The notes under the pieces: model-generated
Databases searched by the model: none
The model's input: only the letters and a program-made list of their open reading frames with translations
What the model was told of the DNA's origin: nothing
Made by a program: the position numbers and the translations under genes
Shown: one piece after another, positions 20,901 to 30,470 of the stretch
Layout: the number at the start of each line of letters is the position of its first letter
Numbering within the stretch: the first letter of the stretch is position 1
Assembly (NCBI RefSeq): GCF_025698545.1
Contig: NC_068567.1
Coordinates: 57,355,371-57,419,370, forward strand
DNA length: 64,000 nt
DNA from: Gossypium raimondii
Lineage: Eukaryota; Streptophyta; Magnoliopsida; Malvales; Malvaceae
Direction of reading: 5' to 3'

Positions 20901-21544
20901 CGACTAATCATTCATGCAAATAATTTAACTTTTTTAATATTTACTTCATTTCGTAAAGAAAAATTACTATAAGTGAAAAAGGACAGACGTCTGACGTAAA
21001 TAAAGACCAACGGTTGGGTTTAATGTAGTTCATGGTAATAAAATTGATGTTTTATTATTAAAAAAAAATTCATATTTTTATAGAAAGAGCAAAGGTTGGA
21101 ATAAAACGCACAAAGTTATGAAACTAGAAATTGACATCATCTATTACAAAACTAAGGTAAGTTGCATCTATCTGATTGTTGGATTTTATGCAGAGCAAAA
21201 GGCAAGTACTGATTCATGTCTCTTCCAAGATTTCCAACTTTTGAGAAATGTAAAATAATTCTAGTGCTATATCTTATTAATTTTTGCTGCATGTATATAC
21301 AGAAAATCAGATGCTAACTTTTATTTAGTTTAACAAAATAAAATAGAAAACATAAAAATTAAGTGCATGATTATATATAAATTAAGAACACAAGTTGACA
21401 AAATTGCTCCTTTTCTTCTGATTAAAAGTAGCTTTCACAGCTATTCAATACTACAATTTTCATATCCCTTCTCCATTTTCAAGGACTAAAATCTAACACA
21501 CTACAACTTCATATATGCATATATATATAATAGAACGACCATCA

Positions 21545-21775
21545 GTGTCAGCAAGGCCCCCAACAGCTCAAGAAATATTGCTTTCCTCAAAGTTTCTTAG
21601 CCTGCTTAGTTTTTTCATCAAAAAGTCTGCTTCGAACAGTTGCAGAAGAAGAAAGCTTCTTGGCTTGAGAATCTGATCTGAGATTGCTGTTGACATGTTG
21701 GCTAAGTGACCTTTATTGCTTGATCTTTCAAAGCCTCAACGGCTCCAACACTTGCTGCCCAGCCATGCCCCACTA
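21545..21775 (-). pseudogene. Decayed wound-induced gene copy B
   Basis: The minus strand keeps WAASVGAVEALKDQ, then, after a gap that removes the WNY core, SQHVNSNLRSDSQAKKLSSS, then KTKQAKKL and a recognisable SCWG end. At least one frame change and an internal stop separate these pieces. It belongs to the same branch as the copies at 15.4 and 23.7 kb (ASVGAVEA in place of ASIGAVEA). Confidence 0.7.
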
Positions 21776-21888
21776 TATTTGATCGCTCCGTCCTAAAACC
21801 TTCTCTTTAATGTCCAAAGCTTGAACTGACGAATCAATGATTCACCCAAAGGATGTTCATACTAGCTTCTAATGAGAGTTAAGATGGC

Positions 21889-22149
21889 TCAGTTGGGACC
21901 CCAGCAACTCAAGTACATGACAGTCCTCAAAGACTCTTCTGATTGTTTAGACTGCCTCAGTCCTTTGGAAATTGCAGCTGACAATTGAGAGGAGAGGTTC
22001 TTGGCCTGTGAAGCTGACCTCACGTAGTTCTTGGCATGCTGCACAACCGCCTTTGCAGCATAGTTCCATCTGCAGATACCTTGGTCCTTCAGTGCTTCCA
22101 CAGCTCCAATACTAGCTGCAACAATCCATGCTCTTCTACTTGAACTCAT
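21889..22149 (-). CDS. Wound-induced small protein (DUF3774 type), copy 5
   Basis: Intronless 86-residue protein: MSSSRRAWIVAASIGAVEAL, DQGICRWNY, AVVQHAKNYVRSASQAKNLS, LRQSKQSEESLRTVMYLSCW, GPN. It differs from the others by SRRAW, NYAAKAV for NYTVRSV, and Leu in SSQLSAA. Start and end are as in the paralogues. Its promoter is the best preserved of the array: TATAAATA, the AAGTGCGTCCAACC block and a full CACGTG G-box. Confidence 0.93.
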   Translation of the reverse strand: MSSSRRAWIVAASIGAVEALKDQGICRWNYAAKAVVQHAKNYVRSASQAKNLSSQLSAAISKGLRQSKQSEESLRTVMYLSCWGPN

Positions 22150-22267
22150 CTTTGCAAATACTAGAATCTTGAATATTGAGCGTTGAAATTGAAGAAGAAT
22201 ATATGTAAGAGAGACACACTGTGATTTTGTGGATTTGTTGTTGATGCTGAAGTGAAGGGGCTGCTTA

Positions 22268-22275
22268 TATTTATA
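22268..22275 (-). promoter_or_regulatory. TATA box of wound-induced gene 5
   Basis: TATAAATA on the minus strand within CCTATAAATATAAGCAGCCC. Confidence 0.75.
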
Positions 22276-22349
22276 GGATAGGAAATAGGGATGGATCAGA
22301 AAGCCAAATGTTTAGGAAGAAAAACTAGAGGCTATTTGCTCGTGGTTTT

Positions 22350-22640
22350 CCGTAGTCTGGGGAGGTGGGTTGGACGCACTTAGAATTATATGACTTGAAT
22401 GCTCATATAAAATCACTAGATGACAACCAACTATTCAATGAATGGACAGTGGGCACATGGTTTTCTTTTATTAATAGCCTTGTTTTATCACTGGCAATTG
22501 GGAATTGGAAAACACCCTTTGCCAAATGCCACGTGCTGAGTTGGTAATTAAATATATTTACAATCTCTTTACCTTGTAAGCTACCACTGATACATGTTTC
22601 CCTACTCTCTATTCCACGTTGAAGCGCGACCGGCTGACAC
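22350..22640 (-). promoter_or_regulatory. Conserved upstream block with G-box of wound-induced gene 5
   Basis: It holds GGTTGGACGCACTTAGAA, ATATGACTTGAATGCTCAT, GTGGGCACATGG, and CCACGTGCTGAG, whose CACGTG (about 22530-22535) is a G-box, a known binding site for bZIP and bHLH factors in stress and jasmonate responses. Confidence 0.6.
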
Positions 22641-22649
22641 GCTCTCAAA

Positions 22650-23640
22650 ACATATATTTCAATCTTATCAGTATGGTGATTGATTATTTGTTTATATAGA
22701 ATTATAATGTAGAATTTTAAAAATTAAAGTATATTTTAAATAATATTTTTAAAAATGAAAAAAATCAACTTAATCGGTTTTGTTTTTAACTTGTTTCAAT
22801 TGATTAGTACTAGTTTGTAGGTCAATTGACCTGATATCTCTCTTCGGACAGATGCCCCGACTGATTCAAACAACTACGACTTTAAGCCTCTATATTTTGT
22901 GCACTTGAAATTTAGTCCTCGTACTTTTACTTTTAGAAATTTAATCCTGAATTTATAAATATATTTTCAAATTATATATAACCACATAATATTTTAATTA
23001 AAAAATTCATAATATTAACTATTTGAACTAATTAATTAATTACATCATGCAAATATTAAACTAAATAGTAAGGCTATAAAAATATTAAAAAACTTAGAAA
23101 TTAAAATATAGAAAAATTTAAATTTAAACATATTAAAAAATTAAAGAAAAAAGTGTATCGGCATGAGAAAGATCCTTTCGACATGGTAATACTCGTTCAG
23201 AAGTCCAATAACATAAATTTTCAATAAAATGAGGCATTTCCTACAGCAAAAAGGCAACATGAAAAGCTGACATTAACTAAACAGTAATTAGGAAGAAGAA
23301 AGCCTGTTAATTTTATACAAATTTGTATAGGTTAATAATTTCTTATTTATATGATATATTTAAATTATTTTTTCAAATTATCATAATTATGGTTCAATTT
23401 ATTTTAAAATTTCCATATAAACGGTTAATTTTAACTCTGAGTCATTCAATTAAAAATTAAATTATTAAATTTGATCATATATTGATATAATAAATAAAAA
23501 AAAATTGAAATCGAATTGACATGCATATTAGAACCTCTGGTAATTTGCATCTAATCATTGGGTTTTATATATACACATTGATTCCAATTATATATATACA
23601 CATTCCCTCGTCATTTGGAAGGACTAGAACCTAACGTGCT
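22650..23640. other. AT-rich sequence with decayed MITEs
   Basis: 22740-22870 has AATCGGTTTTG...CAATTGATTAG motifs like the AACTGG-type MITEs. 22890-22960 has the ATTTAGTCCTCGTACTTTTA motif of another common plant MITE. No gene is seen. Confidence 0.35.
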
Positions 23641-23691
23641 ACAACTCTCTCTATATGTACATATGTGTCCAAAATAAAACGACCATCAGTG

Positions 23692-23955
23692 TCAATAAGG
23701 ACCCAAACAGCCCAAGTACGTCACTTTTCTCAAAGATTCCCCAGCCTGCTTTTACTTTTTCGTCCCTAGTTTTGCTTTGAACAATTGAAGAAGAAGAAAG
23801 CTTGTTGGCCTGAGAATATGATCTGACGTTATTCTTGGCACTTTGATTAAGTGCCCTTATTCCATGATTCCACCTCCAAAACCCTTGGTCTTTCAAAGCC
23901 TCAACAGCTCCAACACTTGCTGCAATCCTGCACCCCAACTCTTTTGTGTTGCTTA
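23692..23955 (-). pseudogene. Decayed wound-induced gene copy C (divergent branch)
   Basis: The minus strand reads CRIAASVGAVEALKDQGFWR then WNHGIRALNQSAKNNVRSYS and QANKLSSSSIVQS. After a frameshift the end is still readable as AGESLRKVTYLGCLGP. No ATG lies at the expected start; an in-frame stop precedes the conserved region. GFWRWNH replaces GICRWNY and the CWGPN end is changed, so this copy has lost function. It is the best preserved member of the second branch. Confidence 0.75.
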
Positions 23956-24050
23956 CACTCTATGCTCAGTTTACAGAGCTGCGACAATGCCGAGAGAGAG
24001 GTATATGTAGAGAAGGTGGTTGAGTTATTAGATGGCAATAGCCGCTAGTT

Positions 24051-24850
24051 TTATTGTTTAATCAGCAAAAGCAATTTGTCCTTTGTGATCAGTCCATTAT
24101 TGCCGCTGGAAGTAGAAGGTATAATACATGCAATTCGAGGCACAAAACCTCGTTGGCCGTTGGTTTTTGACGTTGAGGACCTTTTATCTGCCTCCTCCTT
24201 ATCGAAAAGAAATAAAGTTGGGGGTGGATCCCAATCTAACATCATTCCTACAGAAGGAAAAAGACAAATAAAAAGACGGTTGTACTTGGCTTCTTGCTAT
24301 TGGAAAATTTAACCTTCTAAAAAATTTAGTAAATTGTCCATCCAATTCCGGATCCAAGGCTGTTAACAGTAGGAATCAGACCCTAGAATGCAGCCTGGCT
24401 AAGAACAAATCAAGTGGCTGGTGCATAAGGCATAGCCCTTTGTATCTCCAAATGCAACTAGTCGTAAGGAAAGATTTTCGGACTTGGTTCAAGCCACCAT
24501 CTATCTATAGATATAATAAGATTATAGTAAAATCATTACTCCATATCATATGGTTATTTGAAATCATGTCACATACCTAAAATATTTTAAAATGAATATA
24601 TATATTATTATAACCATTATTAACAAGTTATTTGAAACAAAATTCTCTAATATCCACATATAGATACGAATGAATAAATCAAGTGGATATAATTCATATG
24701 GGGCATTAGCAACTCTATTAACTCTTCCTAGACGAAGACCATTTCAAATACAAGGTTGCATATATAAGTAAACGGCCCTACGCAGGAAACTTTGAGAACG
24801 AGCTTTAGATAATAGGTACTTGTGCTGGATATATATGTGTGTGTAATGTG
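24051..24850. other. Intergenic region between decayed copy C and the small basic protein gene
   Basis: An open frame of 78 codons at 24076-24312 has no recognisable domain. TATATATGTGTGTGTAATG near 24830-24848 may serve as the TATA region of the next gene. Confidence 0.4.
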
Positions 24851-24867
24851 TTAGAGCCGTTTAGGGG

Positions 24868-25077
24868 ATGATGGAAGGAGCGAAGCGTCACTATGAGAAG
24901 GACAGGCCAAGATCGGAATCAGCTGGAAAGTCGTCTCAGGTGGGAAGGGTCTCAGGCACCGGCAACAGGGAAACCATCGTCAAACAGGTTGGGTTAGGTG
25001 ATAAGCAGAAGCTAAGGGAAGCTGAAAAGGCTGAGAACCTCATGCATCTCATCTGCTTTGGACCTTGTGTAAATTGA
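24868..25077 (+). CDS. Small basic protein with a CFGPC end, possible relative of the wound-induced family
   Basis: Intronless 69-residue protein starting MMEGAKRHYEKDRPRSESAG, then a Ser/Gly-rich segment (SSQVGRVSGTGN), then KQVGLGDKQKLREAEKAENL and the end MHLICFGPCVN. About a quarter of the residues are charged and the first half is strongly basic; no signal peptide or membrane segment is seen. The end ENLMHLICFGP resembles ESLRTVMYLSCWGP of the neighbouring wound-induced genes, and SGTG plus a charged stretch before the end is also seen in some distant members of that family as I recall them. A 3' UTR with TGTGTATATGTGAGG follows. A divergent relative is a reasonable guess, not proven. 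Confidence 0.55.
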   Translation: MMEGAKRHYEKDRPRSESAGKSSQVGRVSGTGNRETIVKQVGLGDKQKLREAEKAENLMHLICFGPCVN

Positions 25078-25079
25078 TC

Positions 25080-26595
25080 TCTCCTCTCTGTGTGTATATG
25101 TGAGGCTGTTTCAGCTATTTCTTTTCTTTATCTTCTTCCTTGATGCCGAAATCATCGTGCGTTATGATCTAAAAGGCTGTTAAAACTCTCTCTATATATA
25201 GTTGTTTAGATGAATATAATTTATTCCTCGTAGTCTCTGTATGATTGAAGTTTATTACCAGAGACCAAAAAAGAAACGTACTAGTGATATTTACAAAGGT
25301 TATGTAGGCAAAAAAAGCAGAGGATCACAAAGGATGTTTAAAGGGGTAGTCATGGATTATTGTTGTGATCTCATGTATCCCGTTAGTCCAATTACAATAA
25401 GCCTTTCTGTTATATCAATTCTGGTATAAAGTTCTCAAAGCATCTTTACATTACATATGTGGAATTTTTACATTTTTCTTTTTCTTTCTGGTGTAATTTG
25501 TGTCTTATATGAATTCTTAGAAGAACCATTTACGGCGCAGATAGCATAGGTTATTTGAGCGACCGCAGATCATGGAAGCAATCTTAATTTTGCTGCCACT
25601 GAAACCCCCGGTTCTATGATTGATAGATGAGCCTGAGGTACATGACATGAGCTAAAGGGATAAACAAAAGCCCGACCTAAAATAAAGTCCGATACCTTAT
25701 TTCAAATTAGATGGGCTTAAGTTGGATCAGAGCCAACCAACAGGAATGATCAAAACAGTCCATATTTAATTGATGTGAAATAAACTTCTGCTACCGACAA
25801 CTACTGGGTATTGGATTACACTTTTAAAGGGTATCTCTTGGAAAAGATAATTTATTTTATAATACATTATTTTTACCGGAAGGGCGTCAGGATTGTCAAG
25901 TTTATTATGTTGAATAAGTAATTTGTAATTTACCTATATTATTATTTATGCATTTGATTGGGTTGATGTCACCCATTAAATAAGTCTTAACTTAGTTGTG
26001 AAATAAAATAAGGTGTTGCTTGATTGATCATTCAAAATAAGAGCCATTTATCATTTAATTGAGAATTTAATTTTATTTATTTTAATATTGTATTATCCTA
26101 TAAAAATTTTACTGTTAGAATTTGATTTTGTTTAGAATAAGGTGAAATGTTTAAAATTAAGAATAAAATGTAGAATATATTTTTATAATTTAAAATATAT
26201 ATTTATTAAACAAGCTAATTATATTTCATAATTAATTTTAATAATATATCAAATAATTTTATAACTTAAATTCAATATTTAATTTTTCAACACTTACTTT
26301 TTTTTTTTTTTCAATTCATATCACTCAAGTTACTCTATTACGGAAACATTTCTTCTTCTTCTTTTTACATTTTTATATTAAATCAATAAAAACCCACATA
26401 TTATAAAGTTTGAATTTGAGCCTATAGGCTTTAAACTTTCAATTTTACCGTTTAAACCAAAGAATTAATTTTCTTCTCCTTTGAACTTCAATTAAGTATA
26501 TTTTATACTAATTTTTAATTCGGATAGTGAGTATGCCATGATTTAGTAAGTACTATTGTTTGTTATGATCTAAAACTAGAGTCAATTTTATAAAC
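25080..26595. other. Intergenic, AT-rich, no gene recognised
   Basis: 25241-25429 is open for 62 codons with a lysine-rich start but lacks any recognised domain. The rest is AT-rich, with a poly-T run near 26300. Confidence 0.4.
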
Positions 26596-26599
26596 CTGG

Positions 26600-26854
26600 C
26601 AATGTTTTCTAAATTGGATTGGTGGTCGAACGGGTCAGGCCAGCAATTCACTTAAAACATATTAAAAATTTTAAAAAATTGGTTCGACTGTCAGTTCAAC
26701 TGGTTTTTAACTAGTTCATATTAGTTCTCGATCTAACTGATTCGTACTAGTTTTCGATCTAACCAATTGAAAAGGACTTTACAAACCGATACCTCAACCG
26801 ATTCTTAATCCAACCAATCAAACTAACTGATTTGATCCAATTCAAATAACATTG
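26600..26854. mobile_element. AACTGG-type palindromic MITE
   Basis: Left end CAATGTTTTCTAAATTGGA; right end TCCAATTCAAATAACATTG, which is its inverse with few changes. The interior has GGTTCGACTG, AACTGGTTTTTAAC and CCAATTGAAAAG motifs. It is the same kind of element as at 1-236. Its right end coincides with the target site of the next LTR. Confidence 0.65.
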
Positions 26855-26855
26855 G

Positions 26856-29343
26856 TGTAATAACCCATTTTGCCCGGCCCATAATTAACCAAATTAAAAA
26901 AACCAAATAAAAGTATAAAAGTCCAATAATAGTCCAGTATTACAAATCCAATAAAATCCAGGCCCAGATTATATTAAGCCCAAGACCAACCCAAAACCCA
27001 CTAACCCAACCCAAATACTCATTACACCAGTCCAAAAACTAACTCAAATAACTAAGGCCCAATGTCCAATTTTACCCAAACCCATATCAGCCTAAAACTA
27101 AAAAATAGAAACCCTAACCCAAAACAAAAGAAAAAATAGAAAAACCTAGCCTAAGCTCAGCCGCCGCATGCCCCAACGGCAACCCTCGCGCGCGCCACCT
27201 TCTCCGCGTGTGCTGCCACATTTGTACCTACAAAACAGACTAGGAGAGTCCAAAAGCAAAAAAACAGTGTAAAAAATAGGAAAATAGAGAAATAGGTGTT
27301 ATTCTTGGGTTATAAAAAGAGTCTCGATTTTCGAAGTCAGTTCAAATACAAGCCATTTTCGAAGGTAGATGTTTTACCTTCTGTTTTTTATTTATTTACT
27401 TTCTTTTCTTTTTCTTTTTTTTTTAAAAACCGAAAATAAAAAGGATAAAAAATCGTACCTTTTTTTGTGAGGGAGGTGCCGATTCCGATGAAAATCAGTG
27501 TTTTTTGGGTCCTGGAGTTGAAAAAACTAAAAAATATTTTTTTTTGATTTTTCGGCCACCACGGACGGCGACGCCGTCGCTGGCGACCGGCGGCCGCCAC
27601 GGTGGTCCGACGACCCAAGCTGGCTGGATTCTGGGGAGTTGAGAGAGAGTTGAGAGGTTTTTTGCAAGTTTTAAAAAAAGAAAGGGGCAGAAATGAAGTT
27701 TTTTAAAAAAAATTGGCTTAAATACCCATACCAATATGGTGCCGTTTTGAGTTTTAAGTTCAAAGGCCAAAATGACGCCGTTTTGGCCTTGGGTCCCTCC
27801 TTACCCGCGTGTTGACCCGACCCAGGGGAAGGATCCGCGTGTTTTGCTGCAATAGATTATTTGCGCATTCGGTCCCTCCGCATTTTTAAAGTTTATTAAT
27901 TTTGTTTTTTTTGTATTTTTCAATTGATACTTCAATTTTTATTCTGTTTGCGATTTGGTCCTGAGAAAATAGTGCGTTATGCGCGTTGTATTTCCCCATT
28001 TGGTCCCTGCGAGTTATGCGCGCTTTTCAATTGCGCCCTCACCTCTATTTTTACTTTCGATTTTTACCCCGTTTTTTATTAAATTTCAATTCAGTCCTTT
28101 TTCACTTATTTGTTTATAATTTTAGCCCCAATTGAACTCAAATTTTTTTTAGCCCTTTAATTTTATTCCAATAACAATTTAGTTTTTTTTCTTGTCTCTG
28201 TCTTGGTTTTAATTTTGTTGGGTGTTCTGTTTTATTTTATTTTTACTCTTTTATTTTATTATTTCATCGTGTTTTTTATGTTTAATCTTGTTTTTATTTT
28301 GTTTGATTTTATTTTTTAACTTTATTATTATTATCATTATATTATTAGTAATATTTTTATAGTTTCCGTTGTTTTACTTATTGGCATATTTTATTCCAAA
28401 TTGTGTATCTAGATTCGGTCGTATTTTAATTTGGCCTCTTTCAATATTTTCACAAATTATTTTCCTTTTCATTATTTATGTATTTATTTATTTTATTTAT
28501 TTGTTATTTTGTTGGTGTTGTCTTTTATATGCATGCTTTGATCTTATTACCATTGTTATTTGTTTGATTAATGTTAAAATAGTATATACTATATGATTAC
28601 TATAAATTGATGTTATTATATTCATTGTGTAATGTAACTTTTTTTTATATATATCGTATCAAATATCACATTTTTTTATGTTCGAATTTGCAAAAATATA
28701 AAGTCTTCAAAACGAAGATAATATTTCGTATTTCTGGAAATTTGATGAGTCGTTTCCTAACTTACGGGGTTACAATTTTTTGGAAAATCTGAATATACGA
28801 AACACTTTTTAAAAAATACATTTTTAAAATAATCTTGGGATTAATAAAGGGCCGTGGTCTAACTTATGGAATATGGTCTTTTCTAAAAATTGAGATGATC
28901 AAAATTTCTAAAAATAAATAAATTTTTGGTGTTTATTCTCGTGTTGGTATTAAAATATTGTGTCCTAACTCACAGGATATAATTTTTTTCTCGATTAATG
29001 TGAAAGATACCCTTCCTTTTTTTTAAAGTGATTTTAGAAAGGATCATATTTTTAAATCTCTCTTTGGATTTTTAATTTTTCGACATTAAGACATTAATTA
29101 ACTGATTAGGTACCAGTTTTGGGCATAACGAAGGTGCTAATCCTTCCTCGCATGTAACTGACTTCCGAACCCATTTTTCTTGAATTTCGTAGACCAAAAT
29201 TATTGTTTTAGTAAAATCAAAGCGTTTTATTAAAACAATTGAATCGCCAGGTGATCCGATCACGCCTAAAAAACATCGGTGGCGACTCCATTTTCGTTTT
29301 AAAAGCCGACCCCGTTTTTTCAAAATAAAAAATGGTTTCCACA
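26856..29343 (+). mobile_element. Solo LTR, probably Ty3/gypsy, 2.49 kb
   Basis: It begins TGTAATAACCCATTTTGCCC and ends TTTCCACA, flanked by a perfect 5-bp duplication ATTGG (26851-26855 and 29344-29348). The layout matches the LTR at 16891-19544, including CCCA-rich start, ACGCCGTTTTG, GTCCCTCC, CCTAACTTACGGGG and a GGTGGCGACTCC-type end. No gag or pol lies inside. It looks whole as an LTR and is likely younger than its relative, since its duplication is perfect. Confidence 0.8.
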
Positions 29344-29348
29344 ATTGG

Positions 29349-29896
29349 TATTGAGTAATTCCAGTCTAAATACAGTGTGTATATGTAGGTAAAAGATGTC
29401 ATACTGATATTTGTTGAATGAATGGCGAAGTTGGGCTTATGCTCATTTTCTTTAAACAAATGGTGCGTTGGGCTTTAAATTGTAAGGAGGATAAGGAACC
29501 TGTCCACTACATTCGTGCAAACAAGATTCGAGCCACATTTGTCATGGTCTGACTGAGACCATATCGATTCATGAAGAAAGGTGAATCAGAGCAGCTACGT
29601 GCATCAACATTTTCGTGGTAATATGTGGTATTGTCGTCGACTTGTTTCATAAATGCCGAGAAGACCAATACATGAAGATGACGAATTTCGTATAACGTTC
29701 TTTGTCTAGAAATGTTTGTTTTGTACCAATGAAGCATTTTATGCTTAGAGAGGATGGGTGCATGTCGCTATTAAAACCATTTGGAACAATAATAGTAAGA
29801 CATATCGCATTCTCATCGAGAGAAATTAAATTTAAACTTTGGAGATAATATTTTTAAGAGTAGTAATAAACTTTGAAAAAAATTAATCTTCATGTT
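29349..29896. other. Intergenic sequence, no gene recognised
   Basis: The minus-strand frame at 29507-29737 (76 codons) has no domain I can name and no exon borders. Confidence 0.35.
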
Positions 29897-30470
29897 TGTT
29901 GAGGATCGACCCGTATAAACAACGAACAAAAATAAGTAGAAAAGAATGAACACAAATATTTTACGTAAAAAACCCTTTGAAAAGAATAAAAAATTATAGG
30001 CAAAAGATATTTCGACTTTTCACTAATGAGTAAAAAACGAAAGTACAATATTGAGAAAATAAACCTAAAAGTACAATCTCAAAATCCTGAAAACAAAGTC
30101 CTAACTCGAGAACAAAATTCTCTCCATAGCTATAATGAAACTCTTACCAAAACTTATCTACGACTACATCTTGTAGCCTTAAAGAAAAAGCCCTTATTGA
30201 TTGGGATCACAAAATAGGGATATAAAGCCCCTTTAAATAAGCTAAGATTAGAGTTTCAATCATACTAAAATATCCCTAAAATAATCAGAGTCTAACTGGG
30301 AGAAGAAGTTTTGCTTGAAGCCTAAAACACGGCAGCCAAATAGAAGAACACGTCGTCACATCGTTTTTGCCTCGTTGTGACACATCGAGTCACATCGTCG
30401 AAACGTCATAATCCTCTTTGTCGCGTCGTCGTCATCTATTTCTCCGAAAATACAAAATACACCCCCCACA
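29897..30470 (+). mobile_element. Small solo-LTR-like repeat, copy 1
   Basis: It begins TGTTGAGGATCGACCC and ends ACCCCCCACA. It is alignable along its length to 35876-36548 (ATAAACAACGA, CTTTTCACTA, GAGAAAATAAACCTAAA, AGAAGAACACGTCGT). It is 574 bp with no coding part and no matching 5-bp duplication. Probably Ty1/copia-like by size; family not certain. Confidence 0.55.

Noticed and set aside
27388-27770. Open frames rich in Arg, Pro and Trp
   Set aside because: They lie inside the solo LTR at 26856-29343 and result from its GC-rich CGGCGGCCGCC-type segment.
29507-29737. 76-codon minus-strand open frame with many polar residues
   Set aside because: Not recognised as any family and without signs of a gene; kept only as unassigned sequence.
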